Origin: Lachnoanaerobaculum saburreum DSM 3986
GTDB lineage: Bacteria; Bacillota; Clostridia; Lachnospirales; Lachnospiraceae
Length of the DNA: 64,000 bases
Assembly: GCF_000185385.1 (NCBI RefSeq)
Contig: NZ_GL622296.1
Span: 2,077,252-2,141,251, forward strand
Direction: 5' to 3'
Shown: positions 17,558-27,112 of the stretch, one piece after another
Layout of the letters: each line of letters opens with the position of its first letter
Position numbering within the stretch: position 1 is the stretch's first letter
Position numbers and translations under genes: made by a program
The notes under the pieces: generated by a model
The model's input: only the letters and a program-made list of their open reading frames with translations
The model's database searches: none
What the model was told of the DNA's origin: nothing

Positions 17558-18658
17558 CTATTTTCCTTCATATAATTTCCTGTAAGTTTTTATTACATTC
17601 TCTACAGCATAGTCTGATACATCACATTCTATTTTACTATTTCCATATTTCCTATATGATTCAATAATTTTATCAGCCCATACTTTAGCACCCTTATCTA
17701 GTTCTATAAATATCACACCACCACAATCTGTTGCTTTAGGAACACTGTCTGATGCAAAACATCTAACTCCCATAGCTTGTGCTTCAATGATAGCAATCCC
17801 AAATCCTTCATGTAGCGATGGAAATATAAAAGCGTTCGATTTTGCAAGCAACTGTGGAATATTTGTATCACTTGGATAAAAAGATACATACTTTTCTAAG
17901 TTCAAGTGTTCAATTTTGTCTTTAACAAGCTTTTCATATCCTTCCATGTCAAATCCTACAAATGACAAATGAACATTTTTAATTCGTTTTTGTATTTGAT
18001 AAAGTACTTCTACACTAAATAATTGGTTTTTTGTGGTGCAAAAACTGCCAACTTGTATAATATGCAATCTATCTTCCTCAAAATAACTATATAACTTCGG
18101 ATTAAACCTACTCTCATCATAAGTATTGTTAATTACAGTAGCCTTTGTGCCCTCTAAAAAGAATGATCTACATGCTTCAAGTGAACACCCAATTTTTTTA
18201 GTCGCATACTTATCTATAACCTTTTTTCTATGATTTTCTAAATATGTAGCAATACAATTATTTTTTTGGGAAATAATATGCGTATGTGTGATTCTTATTG
18301 GAATACCAAATTCCGATGCCGCTTTCATAATTGGAGCACTTTCAAACTCTGCATTACAATGAATAATATCAAACGGTCCTTCTTCTTTTATTAACTTCCT
18401 TACTCCTCTATATAAATTACCACCTCTAATATAGTAATCTATCTTCTTTCTTAGTTTATTACTCCCCTCATATCTTGGAATTCTATAAATTTTCCCACCA
18501 TATGTCAGAAACTCATCATCATAGTGTCTTTTTTCTGAAGTAAATAAAAGCATATCAAAAAGGTATTCTTTATGCATATTTCTTATAATATTCATCATAA
18601 CTGCTTGAACACCACCATTTCCTAAGCCTTCACAGGAAACCATAAGCACTCTTTTCAC
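17558..18658 (-). CDS. glycosyltransferase family 4
   Basis: A 366-residue GT-B fold transferase with the N-terminal SCEGLGNGGVQAVMMN acceptor-side loop and the C-terminal donor signature EGFGIAIIEAQAMG (E-x7-E). It adds a sugar to the lipid-linked capsule repeat at the inner membrane face. The start is GTG: AGGAGG lies 7 bases before it, and it overlaps the TGA of the CapA-like gene (GTGA). The specific sugar is not readable. Confidence 0.87.
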   Translation of the reverse strand: MKRVLMVSCEGLGNGGVQAVMMNIIRNMHKEYLFDMLLFTSEKRHYDDEFLTYGGKIYRIPRYEGSNKLRKKIDYYIRGGNLYRGVRKLIKEEGPFDIIHCNAEFESAPIMKAASEFGIPIRITHTHIISQKNNCIATYLENHRKKVIDKYATKKIGCSLEACRSFFLEGTKATVINNTYDESRFNPKLYSYFEEDRLHIIQVGSFCTTKNQLFSVEVLYQIQKRIKNVHLSFVGFDMEGYEKLVKDKIEHLNLEKYVSFYPSDTNIPQLLAKSNAFIFPSLHEGFGIAIIEAQAMGVRCFASDSVPKATDCGGVIFIELDKGAKVWADKIIESYRKYGNSKIECDVSDYAVENVIKTYRKLYEGK

Positions 18659-19803
18659 TTCAAATCCTCCTCTGATCTATAAACTTTATTTTTTAATGCA
18701 TTTATAATTACTTCTCTATGTGCTTCACACTCAAAATAATTAAGTATTGCCAAAATAGACGCCAGATTATATTTTTTATCAAGATACTTTTTATAAAATT
18801 TATATCCGGACATCCTATTTATAAAACGAAGTACTATAGATTTGCTGGCACCGCTCAATGTCCATAAATAGTCGTATATCAACTCAGATGTAAATTGGTT
18901 GTAGTTAGTATTTACCTTCTCTTTGTTCTTTATTTCAAGACTACGCTTCATAAATCCCTGTAGAATCTGCTCACTTTCTATTTTAGAAGCTAATCTAACC
19001 TTATCATCTTGCTTTTTTAGTGGAATATATGAAACGTTACCATTTTCAACTGCAATAAGTAAGCTTGTTTTCCATTCATCTATATCACTTCTGTCAAACA
19101 AAAAATTTCCCTGCCCATATACAATAGTTCCATTATTATATTTCTCCTCACATCCTATGCAATGACTATGTTGACATACAACTAAATCTGCTCCTTTATC
19201 AATAAATTTTCTGCAAATTTTCTGCAAATCAGGTGACGGATATCTATAATGTTCCTTTCCTCCATGATACAATACTATTACATAATTACAATGTTCTTTT
19301 AAATCATAAATCTGTTCATATGTTTCCAATGGATCATAGGGGTTTGCTCCTGCCTTATTATAGTCTGCACATGAAAATTCATGTTCTGCACAAGCATAGA
19401 TACCTAATTTAAATTCATTTCTTTCAACAATAAATGATTTTGATGCATCAATTTTACTCTTTCCTGCACCAACAAAAGAGATTTTTGCTTCACTCAACGT
19501 TTTCATTGTTGACTTAAGTCCATCTTCACCCTGATCCATAATATGGTTATTCCCTAGTGTAAATAAATCTATTTTCAATGCCTTAAACAAAGCAACTGAG
19601 TCGGTAGATGCCATAAGATTTGGTCCATATTTTACAATAGGCGTTTTGTTTGTACAAAGTGGTACCTCTAAATTAAAAATTCTATAATCTGATTCTTCAA
19701 GAATTCTTCTTAAATCTTCACCTATTAAATACTTCCAATCGGCATTAATAAAATATTTCTCATTTTTTGTCGGTACAAAGTCAGCTCCTATAATTATCTT
19801 CAT
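18655..19803 (-). CDS. CapA-like metallophosphatase-fold protein, no signal peptide
   Basis: A 382-residue CapA/PgsA-fold protein. The family landmarks are NLEVPLC, TLGNNHIMDQGEDGL, VVLYHGGKEHY and VVCQHSHCIG, and YGQGNFLFD. The first ~280 residues are the CapA domain; a ~100-residue helical C-terminal extension follows. Unlike classical CapA/PgsA it has no N-terminal membrane anchor, so it probably acts in the cytosol. It overlaps the upstream ATP-grasp gene by ATGA, and this overlap plus AGGTGA selects the ATG at 19803 over a TTG at 19833. Confidence 0.85.
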   Translation of the reverse strand: MKIIIGADFVPTKNEKYFINADWKYLIGEDLRRILEESDYRIFNLEVPLCTNKTPIVKYGPNLMASTDSVALFKALKIDLFTLGNNHIMDQGEDGLKSTMKTLSEAKISFVGAGKSKIDASKSFIVERNEFKLGIYACAEHEFSCADYNKAGANPYDPLETYEQIYDLKEHCNYVIVLYHGGKEHYRYPSPDLQKICRKFIDKGADLVVCQHSHCIGCEEKYNNGTIVYGQGNFLFDRSDIDEWKTSLLIAVENGNVSYIPLKKQDDKVRLASKIESEQILQGFMKRSLEIKNKEKVNTNYNQFTSELIYDYLWTLSGASKSIVLRFINRMSGYKFYKKYLDKKYNLASILAILNYFECEAHREVIINALKNKVYRSEEDLK

Positions 19804-20726
19804 ATTTTCTTCACCTGTGGTAAGTTTATCCAACTACCTAATATCTCATCCCATTTAAAAGGTGTAAACTCTTCAAATCCACTCCCCGGATAAAAAGTTA
19901 TCTCACCAAAAAAAATTTCTTTATTTATCAGATAGAAATCAATTCTAACAAATGGAATATTTTGAGACAGTCTCTCAGCCAAACTAATCATTTCATCAAG
20001 TTTATCCGGCTTCTTTTCCGGCTCTTTAAGTGCCTTATAATGCCTTTCAAATGGTAATATATTCCATTTAGTATCATAGAATGTTACTTTTAAACCGCCA
20101 ATGGAATATCTGTCTGTACAGGTGAAAATACACTTACATACACCGTCAAAGCACATAAATTTATAATCTGTCAGCTCTTCACTGTTTTCAGACATGTAAT
20201 CTTCTGCGATTATTCTCCTTGGTACATTCTTATACGGCCATTCACGATGCAACATATAGTAATCACGCTTAATACTTTTTTTCAGTCGTCCAACTACCTT
20301 CTTTATATCAAGCTTTTTCTTATCTTTGCATATAACAATCCCACCGGAATCATGCGTAACCTTAAGCACAAACTGATTTGGCAATTTCTTCCAGTCTATA
20401 TCATTTACATCATCCCAACATGCAATTGTAGGAATAATATATTTTTCTCCAATAACTGATGCTACATATTTTTTTGCCTCATACTTATCTACCATTTTTA
20501 CATACTCAGGTTTTCTATCATGTAATTTTAGCCACTGGATCTTTTCATTAAATGTCTTGGGACTTGAAAGGTTTAGTCTATACCCAAGCTTTGCATAAAA
20601 TTTTCTTCTTAAATATTCATCATCTGCAACATTGTTATATACTCCCTTACCTGATAAATAAACAAATCTATACTTTGAATCCAATACAAATTTTATCCCG
20701 CTTTTAATCAAATGAAACTGTTCCAC
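19800..20726 (-). CDS. TupA-type ATP-grasp protein
   Basis: A 308-residue protein of the ATP-grasp family named for TupA of the Bacillus teichuronopeptide cluster. Diagnostic stretches are SSPKTFNEKIQWLKLHDR, VDKYEAKKYV, QFVLKVTHDSGG, DYKFMCFDG and the metal-binding end VRIDFYL...FFGEITFYPGSGF. ATP-grasp enzymes ligate carboxylates to amines, so it may attach an amino acid to a capsule uronic acid. The start is GTG, with GGAGAG 8 bases before it; it overlaps the polymerase gene by 23 bases. Confidence 0.83.
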   Translation of the reverse strand: MEQFHLIKSGIKFVLDSKYRFVYLSGKGVYNNVADDEYLRRKFYAKLGYRLNLSSPKTFNEKIQWLKLHDRKPEYVKMVDKYEAKKYVASVIGEKYIIPTIACWDDVNDIDWKKLPNQFVLKVTHDSGGIVICKDKKKLDIKKVVGRLKKSIKRDYYMLHREWPYKNVPRRIIAEDYMSENSEELTDYKFMCFDGVCKCIFTCTDRYSIGGLKVTFYDTKWNILPFERHYKALKEPEKKPDKLDEMISLAERLSQNIPFVRIDFYLINKEIFFGEITFYPGSGFEEFTPFKWDEILGSWINLPQVKKI

Positions 20727-21939
20727 TCCTTTTTCTCTCCTTCATTTTTCTTATGCATATAAAGAAAATAAGAAAATAGAAAATAGCATTCTTATAATAA
20801 TAACTTACACTTCCATAATCCATTATAAGTTGCATTAATACTAAAACAATTACTACAACTGTATACTTCTCTCTATATCTAAAATATTTGATTAAATCTT
20901 TTATTATTATATAATATATATAATAGTAAATAATAAATCCAAATATACCTCCATCAGCCAATAACTCCACATAATTGTTATGCAAATAGGAATCATGTCC
21001 ATAATTGCTTGCAACAAATAAACGTGCATTTCCCATTCCGACACCAAAAACAGGATTTTTTTTGAATATATCAATGCCTAATTTTATATATTCATATCTA
21101 AGCCAAGATGATGAATCAATAGCACCTTTTCCTGTAAACAGTGCTATCATTCCATTCATACGTTTTCCTATCCCTGAAAAAGCTTCTAATGACATCATCC
21201 AACGTATCAAGAAAAAAGCAATTATTGATATAACTACAATTCTGAACATATCTTTAAATATATTCTTATTGAAATTCTTGAAGAGAAATAATAAAAATAC
21301 ACCTATAAATACCATTAATAATGCTTTTCTACTTGAGGTAGCCAATATTAAAATAACTGCCAGTATATCAAAAATTAAATATTTCATACACTTATCATAA
21401 ATAACTTTAAACATGGAAATTATAATCATTACACCACTTATCATGCCTATTGCATTCACATTAGAAAAAGTATTTTCTAATCTTTTACCTCTTAAGATGA
21501 TACCTATAATTAAATCTTTTCCATAAAATATGTAAGAATAAAACACCACTATAAGGCTGGCCCACAATAGTGCAGAAAATAACTCTTCCGGTGCATTTCT
21601 TCTAACTGAATAATATGAATATAATATTGACATGCACACCAATATTTTTATTAATGTTACGCCTTTTTCAATTGCATAATCTGCTCTTATTGCCCAAGTT
21701 GCAGAAATGAAACAATATAATGTAAATATAAGTATAACTTTATGAAAATATTCAATTTTAACAGGAATTCGAAAATTATACTCAACTGCCATTGCAATAA
21801 AAATCATGATAGCTATAATAAATAAAATTATAGACCCAAATGAATTTTCTCCAAAAATATAAAATGATGCTATAAGAGCTGACATAAGTATTTGAGTTAA
21901 CTTATTGCTTTTTTCTTTTAATTTCATTCTTACTATCAT
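20704..21939 (-). CDS. O-antigen ligase/Wzy-like polymerase
   Basis: A 411-residue protein with about 11 membrane segments and one large extracytoplasmic loop near residues 255-325, which holds GVGMGNARLF and HDSYLHNNYVELLADGG, the Wzy_C signature. It should polymerise flipped repeat units into capsule chains. The longest frame begins with TTG at 21951 inside the preceding gene; the ATG at 21939 is more likely, although its ribosome site is poor (GGATAAAGG). Confidence 0.85.
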   Translation of the reverse strand: MIVRMKLKEKSNKLTQILMSALIASFYIFGENSFGSIILFIIAIMIFIAMAVEYNFRIPVKIEYFHKVILIFTLYCFISATWAIRADYAIEKGVTLIKILVCMSILYSYYSVRRNAPEELFSALLWASLIVVFYSYIFYGKDLIIGIILRGKRLENTFSNVNAIGMISGVMIIISMFKVIYDKCMKYLIFDILAVILILATSSRKALLMVFIGVFLLFLFKNFNKNIFKDMFRIVVISIIAFFLIRWMMSLEAFSGIGKRMNGMIALFTGKGAIDSSSWLRYEYIKLGIDIFKKNPVFGVGMGNARLFVASNYGHDSYLHNNYVELLADGGIFGFIIYYYIYYIIIKDLIKYFRYREKYTVVVIVLVLMQLIMDYGSVSYYYKNAIFYFLIFFICIRKMKERKRSGTVSFD

Positions 21940-21943
21940 ACCT

Positions 21944-23032
21944 TTATCCAATTAAATTCAAATACTCTTCCCACTCACTGAATATTTTTGATGGCTCAAA
22001 ACTTTTTGCTCTTTCTCTGGCTCCAATTGACATTCTTTCTAGTGTTTCCTTGTCATATACAACTCTACCTATCGCATCTTCCAGATCTTTAACATCATTA
22101 CATCTTACTAAAACTCCTTCATTTGTATTTTTTATCAACATCTTTGGTCCACCACAAGGACAATCTGTTGATATAACCGGAGTTCCGCATGCCATAGCCT
22201 CCATTAAAGCATTTGGAAGTCCTTCAAAATCTGATGACAGAACGAAAAGTTTTGATTTTGACAATATTTCTGCAACATTGCTTACTTTGCCTAAAAGATG
22301 TACTTTATTTTGAAGTTTATTATTGTAAATAAACTTCTTAAGTTCTCCTCTCAAACTTCCTTCTCCATAAATATATAACTCCTCAATATTTTTATCTTTT
22401 TTAAATAAATTTGAATATGCCTGTATAAGTAACTTATGATTTTTTTGTATTTCCAGCCTTCCAAATGTAACTATACCTTGACAGTGTTCATTTCTTTTAG
22501 TGTTAAAAAAAACTTTATCTACAGGATTTAGGATAACTCTTGATTTACATTGTAATTTCTTACTAAAATAAGATTTTGCGTCATCCGTTTGAAATACACA
22601 TCCATCCACTTGTTCAAACAATAAGTTTACAACCAGATTACTTATTACACTTTTTCCATATTCATATTTTGGATCATTTCTTACAGATATAACCTTTTTA
22701 ATGCCTATACCTACTGTTGCTAATACTGCTCTAATATTTGGAGCACCTAAAAATGAAAGTATGATATCAGGTTTTTCTCTTTTGACTAATTCTCTTAGTG
22801 CTACTATTCTCTCAATGTTTTTAGTTATAGGATTACCTATGTTATTTTTCCTCAAATATACTCTTTTTACTTTATTCGGTATATAAAATGAATCTTTATA
22901 TCCAATATCAAAATCATTGACTAATATCACACTATAATCCTTATCAATCAGATAAGTAACTAAATTTTTCATTACTCTTTGTGCCCCACCGGTACTAGCC
23001 ATAATATCTATGTAACATATTATTTTCTTCAT
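21944..23032 (-). CDS. glycosyltransferase family 4
   Basis: A 362-residue GT-B transferase. STGGAQRVMKNL marks the N-terminal domain, FGRLEIQKNHKLLIQAY the linker to the donor domain, and SDFEGLPNALMEAMACGTPVIST is a textbook GT4 E-x7-E motif. It closely resembles GalNAc/Gal-transferring capsule enzymes such as PglA/PglH in layout, but the donor is not determinable. It belongs to the middle of the capsule body and is only 4 bases from the polymerase start. Confidence 0.88.
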   Translation of the reverse strand: MKKIICYIDIMASTGGAQRVMKNLVTYLIDKDYSVILVNDFDIGYKDSFYIPNKVKRVYLRKNNIGNPITKNIERIVALRELVKREKPDIILSFLGAPNIRAVLATVGIGIKKVISVRNDPKYEYGKSVISNLVVNLLFEQVDGCVFQTDDAKSYFSKKLQCKSRVILNPVDKVFFNTKRNEHCQGIVTFGRLEIQKNHKLLIQAYSNLFKKDKNIEELYIYGEGSLRGELKKFIYNNKLQNKVHLLGKVSNVAEILSKSKLFVLSSDFEGLPNALMEAMACGTPVISTDCPCGGPKMLIKNTNEGVLVRCNDVKDLEDAIGRVVYDKETLERMSIGARERAKSFEPSKIFSEWEEYLNLIG

Positions 23033-23059
23033 ATACCCACTTTTACTTTCTCCTAACTT

Positions 23060-24097
23060 TTACAATCTTTTAAGCAGTGAATATATGGCTACCTCAGGTA
23101 CATATTCATTTGCTTTTTTTAAACACTTACATTTCTTTTCAATAATATTTTCAGGATCATAGCTGATTTGTTCAAGTATCTTTGTCAATGCCTTTACATC
23201 TCCAAATTCATATCCTATTCCTGTATACCCATCATCAACTACATCAAAAAAACTTTCCCACTTTGATGAAAGTACCGGTACTCCTGCTGCATAAGCATCT
23301 AAAATAGTTCCCGGTATTCCTTCAGTAAAAAACCTTGTTGGAAATACCAGTAAAAAATAATTTTTTAGCACTTCTACACTCTTATCAGATTTAACCACAC
23401 CTTTATAGGATATATAATCCGGAAAACTTTTTTTAACCTTTTCAAACCATTCCACTTGCTCAGTATCCACTTGCCCATATATATCCAAAGTATAGATTTT
23501 ATCTCTATTTTTTTTATTTATAGATATAACTGCACTAACAATATCTTCAATACCCTTTTCCTTCATCACTCTTGAAAAAGTGCATATTTTATATGGTTTA
23601 TCATAGGTACTTTTCAACTCACTAGTTGATAAGATCTTAAAATTTTTAAAATTCTTCAATATTGTAATATTATTTAAACCAAGCTTACCAAGTGCTCTTT
23701 TCATTGTGCCGGTTTCGACATATATACAATAAAATTGTCCTAATCCCCATTTTAATATACTTCTATTTTTTAAGAAAGATGGTAGCCATCCTCCTATAAC
23801 AATGTAATGTAATTTTCTCCTAAAAAAAATATTTATAATATTGCATAACGGAACAAACACCCTTACACCATTATGAGCCGGAAAAATAATAATATTTTCA
23901 GAATATTTAAAAGCTTTAAACATCTTTAAAATAATATTAGGTAATAATTTTATTCCACCATGTGTATCAATTTTTATAATTTTATCTTCACCAAACTGTT
24001 TCTCCAACTCTAACGTTACATTTTTTGTCTTAATAGTTTGCCCGTTTAACAAATTCTCGCCAAATCCAAAATGACCAATAACACATGCTTTTTTCAT
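23060..24097 (-). CDS. glycosyltransferase, GT-B fold
   Basis: A 345-residue transferase. GHFGFGENLLNGQTIKT is the N-terminal acceptor loop and EGIPGTILDAYAAGVPVLSS is the donor E-x7-E motif; CTFSRVMKEKGIEDIV is the usual interdomain strand. An upstream GTG at 24109 exists, but AGGTGA, formed by the stop of the previous gene, is correctly spaced for the ATG at 24097. It adds one sugar to the capsule repeat; specificity is unknown. Confidence 0.83.
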   Translation of the reverse strand: MKKACVIGHFGFGENLLNGQTIKTKNVTLELEKQFGEDKIIKIDTHGGIKLLPNIILKMFKAFKYSENIIIFPAHNGVRVFVPLCNIINIFFRRKLHYIVIGGWLPSFLKNRSILKWGLGQFYCIYVETGTMKRALGKLGLNNITILKNFKNFKILSTSELKSTYDKPYKICTFSRVMKEKGIEDIVSAVISINKKNRDKIYTLDIYGQVDTEQVEWFEKVKKSFPDYISYKGVVKSDKSVEVLKNYFLLVFPTRFFTEGIPGTILDAYAAGVPVLSSKWESFFDVVDDGYTGIGYEFGDVKALTKILEQISYDPENIIEKKCKCLKKANEYVPEVAIYSLLKRL

Positions 24098-24105
24098 GAA
24101 AAATA

Positions 24106-24873
24106 TCACCTACTTTTTTCATAAATTATCTTCTTTAATACCCCATAGATCATATTCCGACATGTATACCACATTGCAATAATTGCTTGCTTTTCATCAC
24201 ATATATGAAACAGATCATAATGACTCTTTAACTTCTTTATAAATTTATCATGACTAATACTTGCTTTCCTTACTCTGTATTTTGCCAGATTTTCTTTTAA
24301 TAAATATGCACATGTCTTAGGTCTCTTAAACAATTTAAGCAAAATAGCATAATCATTATTCTTCTTTATATCCTTGATTTGTATCATCCCAAATACTTTT
24401 GCACTATACATCATAGTAAGCTGACCTATATAATCATACTTGTAAATTTTATTTCTATCCACTTTACATGGACCTGAAACATAAATATTCATGGAATTAG
24501 ATTTTTCATCTATCTTTTCATACTCTGTAAAGGACAACTTATATCCATTTATTCTCATGAAATTAATCTGATGTTCCAACTTTTTAGGCATCCAAATATC
24601 ATCTGAGTCAAGAAAAGCAATCCATTCCCCTTTTGCTAATTTGATCGCCTTATTACGAGTCAAAGCAGCTCCATAATTTTTTTTATTTTTAAAAAATTTA
24701 ATTCTCTTGTCTTTAAAATTCTCTACCACTTCATCAGTATTATCAGTTGAACAATCATCTACAATTATTAACTCCCAATTTGTATATGTCTGATTTAATA
24801 CTGATTTTATCGAATTACCAATAAACCTTGCAGTATTATATGACGGCATTATCACAGAAACCAACTCATTCAT
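24106..24873 (-). CDS. glycosyltransferase family 2
   Basis: A 255-residue GT-A fold transferase with SVIMPSYNTARFI at the N-terminus, the nucleotide-binding IVDDCSTDNTDEVV, and the metal-binding FLDSDD near residue 91. The C-terminal third is basic and probably sits on the membrane face. Its ATG overlaps the TGA of the initiating transferase, so it may add the second sugar, though gene order does not prove this. Confidence 0.88.
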   Translation of the reverse strand: MNELVSVIMPSYNTARFIGNSIKSVLNQTYTNWELIIVDDCSTDNTDEVVENFKDKRIKFFKNKKNYGAALTRNKAIKLAKGEWIAFLDSDDIWMPKKLEHQINFMRINGYKLSFTEYEKIDEKSNSMNIYVSGPCKVDRNKIYKYDYIGQLTMMYSAKVFGMIQIKDIKKNNDYAILLKLFKRPKTCAYLLKENLAKYRVRKASISHDKFIKKLKSHYDLFHICDEKQAIIAMWYTCRNMIYGVLKKIIYEKSR

Positions 24874-25715
24874 ACTATCTTCTCCAATATTCTTTCAGCT
24901 TTCCTATGCATTTTATCATATTCTTCTCTACTAATCTGGTTATTTGAAAGTAAATAATCTCCATAATCTGATGATGTCACTTTCCCTTCTTCTGTAATTC
25001 CTTCTTTTTTTAAGAAAGCTTTTATTACAGTATTTAAAAGAATATACAAATCATTTTTAAAAGAGATGTGTTTTAAATAATGCAAGTCATACTTTAATTT
25101 CTTATCCCATGAAATAGCATTTCTCCCCATTATCTGTGCAAGACCCGAAAGACCGGGTTTTACAGTATGTCTCATTCTTTGCTTATTTGACATAAATACC
25201 ATATCTCTTACAAGTTGTGGTCTTGGTCCTATAACTGACATGTCACCCTTTAAAATTGATATAACTTCAGGTAGCTCGTCCAAAGATGTTGATCTAAGCC
25301 ATGCTCCAAACTTTGTCATTCTGAGATTATCCGGCAACAATTCTCCATTACTATCTCTCTTATCTATCATTGTTCTAAACTTATACAATTTAAATATTTT
25401 TTCTTTACCTGTCCTTTGATCAATTATTCCCGGGCGATATTGAGTAAATAATATAGGACTACCGAGTTTTATTCGCACCAATATAGCGATAATGACATAT
25501 AGCCACCAAAATACTATAATCGCTAAAACAGAGCAAATGATATCAAATATTCTTTTTATGTATTTCTCATAAAAACTTATTCTTCTATATTGTAGATTAC
25601 TATACTTAACTCTACATGTATTTTTCTTTTTATTAGTACTTATAATTTTATCTGTAATTATAAGTACTTTTACAAGTATTTTTGTAATCATTCCATTTTT
25701 GTTTATTCTTAACAC
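24870..25715 (-). CDS. initiating sugar-phosphate transferase (PglC/WcaJ-like)
   Basis: Transfers a sugar-1-phosphate from a UDP-sugar to undecaprenyl phosphate, starting each capsule repeat. It has one hydrophobic hairpin (about residues 55-80, IFDIICSVLAIIVFWWLYV), then KFRTM, RSTSLDELPE with the catalytic Asp-Glu, and GPRPQL. It is the compact 281-residue class with an extra basic ~40-residue N-terminus. The start is GTG, with GAGG 6 bases before it. Pairing with a dehydratase and aminotransferase suggests an amino-dideoxy sugar substrate. Confidence 0.9.
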   Translation of the reverse strand: MLRINKNGMITKILVKVLIITDKIISTNKKKNTCRVKYSNLQYRRISFYEKYIKRIFDIICSVLAIIVFWWLYVIIAILVRIKLGSPILFTQYRPGIIDQRTGKEKIFKLYKFRTMIDKRDSNGELLPDNLRMTKFGAWLRSTSLDELPEVISILKGDMSVIGPRPQLVRDMVFMSNKQRMRHTVKPGLSGLAQIMGRNAISWDKKLKYDLHYLKHISFKNDLYILLNTVIKAFLKKEGITEEGKVTSSDYGDYLLSNNQISREEYDKMHRKAERILEKIV

Positions 25716-25733
25716 TATAAACCTCTTTGATAC

Positions 25734-27017
25734 TTACCCAAAACAACTCCTTATTACTTCAATTACCTTTGCCTGTTCATCCTCTGTCATCTTTATATCA
25801 CTTGGCAGACACAGCCCTCTTCTAAATATATCCATACCGATATCTATGTTTTCTCCTGATATATAGGCATTTGTTTTTGCTCTTCCGCTTCCGTTTTTTG
25901 TAATGAAAGGATTCATCCTGTATATAGGTTGCATATGCATCGGTTTCCATATCGGACGGCATTCGGCATTGATTTTTGCAAGTTCTTCCAAGATTTCTGT
26001 CGGGCAGGTCCTGCCTTCTTCCTGAATATAACATGTGTCATTTTCACTTCTTACCTGCTTGCACATAGCATCACTGTCTATCAGAAGGCATGAAAGCCAA
26101 AAGTTCGGATTTGAATTCTCTTTATCAAACGGATTCATTGACAGCGGTAAGTCTTTCAGTCCTTCCTTATATCTTTCATATATAGCCCTCTTCTTTGCTA
26201 TATGTTCATCAAGGTGTGGCAATTGCCCTCTTACTACACCTGCAATAACATTGCTCATGCGATAGTTATAGCCGATTTCTTCATGTTGATACCAGAATGC
26301 GGCCTCTCTTGACTGTGTTGACCACTTACTTACCTTTTTTGCGGCTTCCTTATTATCTGTAAGAAAACAACCTCCACTGCTTCCTGTAATTATCTTGTTG
26401 CCGTTGAATGAAAGTATATTGTAGTTGCCGAAGGTACCTGTCTGCTTGCCCTTATATGTAGCACCCAGAGATTCCGCCGCATCTTCAACCAAGACGGCAT
26501 TATGTGCTTTTATTATTTTTCTTAACTCTTCTATTTTTCCGGGTGTGCCATATAGATGTGCCGCTACCACTATCTTCACATCGGGATATATTTCAAATGC
26601 CCTTTCTAAAGCTTCGGGATCCATGTTCCATGTATCATATTCACTATCTATAAATACCGGTTCTCCACCTTCATATACCACCGGGTTTACTGTTGCGGCA
26701 AATGTCATATCAGAGCAAAACACTCTTTTACCGTCCAGCACATTTGCTCCCGACTTCGGCATACCATATACATTTATTCCTGCCGTCTTTATTGCCAGAT
26801 GAAGTGCTGCGGTTCCTGCCGACAGTGCGACTGCATATTTTGAACCTGTATACTCACAAACTTTTTTTTCCACTTCATTGATATTCTCACCGACTGTTGA
26901 CATCCAGTTTGAAGTATAAGCTTCTTTCATATACTCAAGTTCATCCCCATGCATAGTAGGACTGCTTAGCCAGACTCTTTTTTCAAATTTTTCAAATACC
27001 TTATCTTTCTTAAACAT
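25734..27017 (-). CDS. DegT/DnrJ/EryC1/StrS sugar aminotransferase
   Basis: A PLP-dependent aminotransferase acting on a 4-keto UDP-sugar. The PLP lysine is Lys208 in SFNGNKIITGSSGG; VEDAAESLGATYKGKQTGTFG is the family's central signature. At 427 residues it is slightly longer than PglE because of an insertion between residues 310 and 345. With the dehydratase upstream it would make a UDP-4-amino-4,6-dideoxy-HexNAc. AGAGGTAAAAG precedes the ATG. A terminator-like hairpin separates it from the dehydratase gene. Confidence 0.9.
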   Translation of the reverse strand: MFKKDKVFEKFEKRVWLSSPTMHGDELEYMKEAYTSNWMSTVGENINEVEKKVCEYTGSKYAVALSAGTAALHLAIKTAGINVYGMPKSGANVLDGKRVFCSDMTFAATVNPVVYEGGEPVFIDSEYDTWNMDPEALERAFEIYPDVKIVVAAHLYGTPGKIEELRKIIKAHNAVLVEDAAESLGATYKGKQTGTFGNYNILSFNGNKIITGSSGGCFLTDNKEAAKKVSKWSTQSREAAFWYQHEEIGYNYRMSNVIAGVVRGQLPHLDEHIAKKRAIYERYKEGLKDLPLSMNPFDKENSNPNFWLSCLLIDSDAMCKQVRSENDTCYIQEEGRTCPTEILEELAKINAECRPIWKPMHMQPIYRMNPFITKNGSGRAKTNAYISGENIDIGMDIFRRGLCLPSDIKMTEDEQAKVIEVIRSCFG

Positions 27018-27064
27018 CTTTTACCTCTTTTTAGAGATTTACAACATGGCAATATCTTTACAGA

Positions 27065-27097
27065 CAAAAAAGCCTACAAGGCCTCTCCTGTAAGCTT
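27065..27097 (-). terminator. terminator-like hairpin inside the capsule locus
   Basis: AAGCCTACAAGG (27070-27081) pairs with CCTGTAAGCTT (27087-27097) with a G-U pair and one bulge; six T's follow on the minus strand. It lies just after the CapD-type gene and 48 bases before the aminotransferase ATG. I see no new promoter between them, so it may act as an attenuator. Confidence 0.65.
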
Positions 27098-27112
27098 CTT
27101 AAGTTGATAAAA

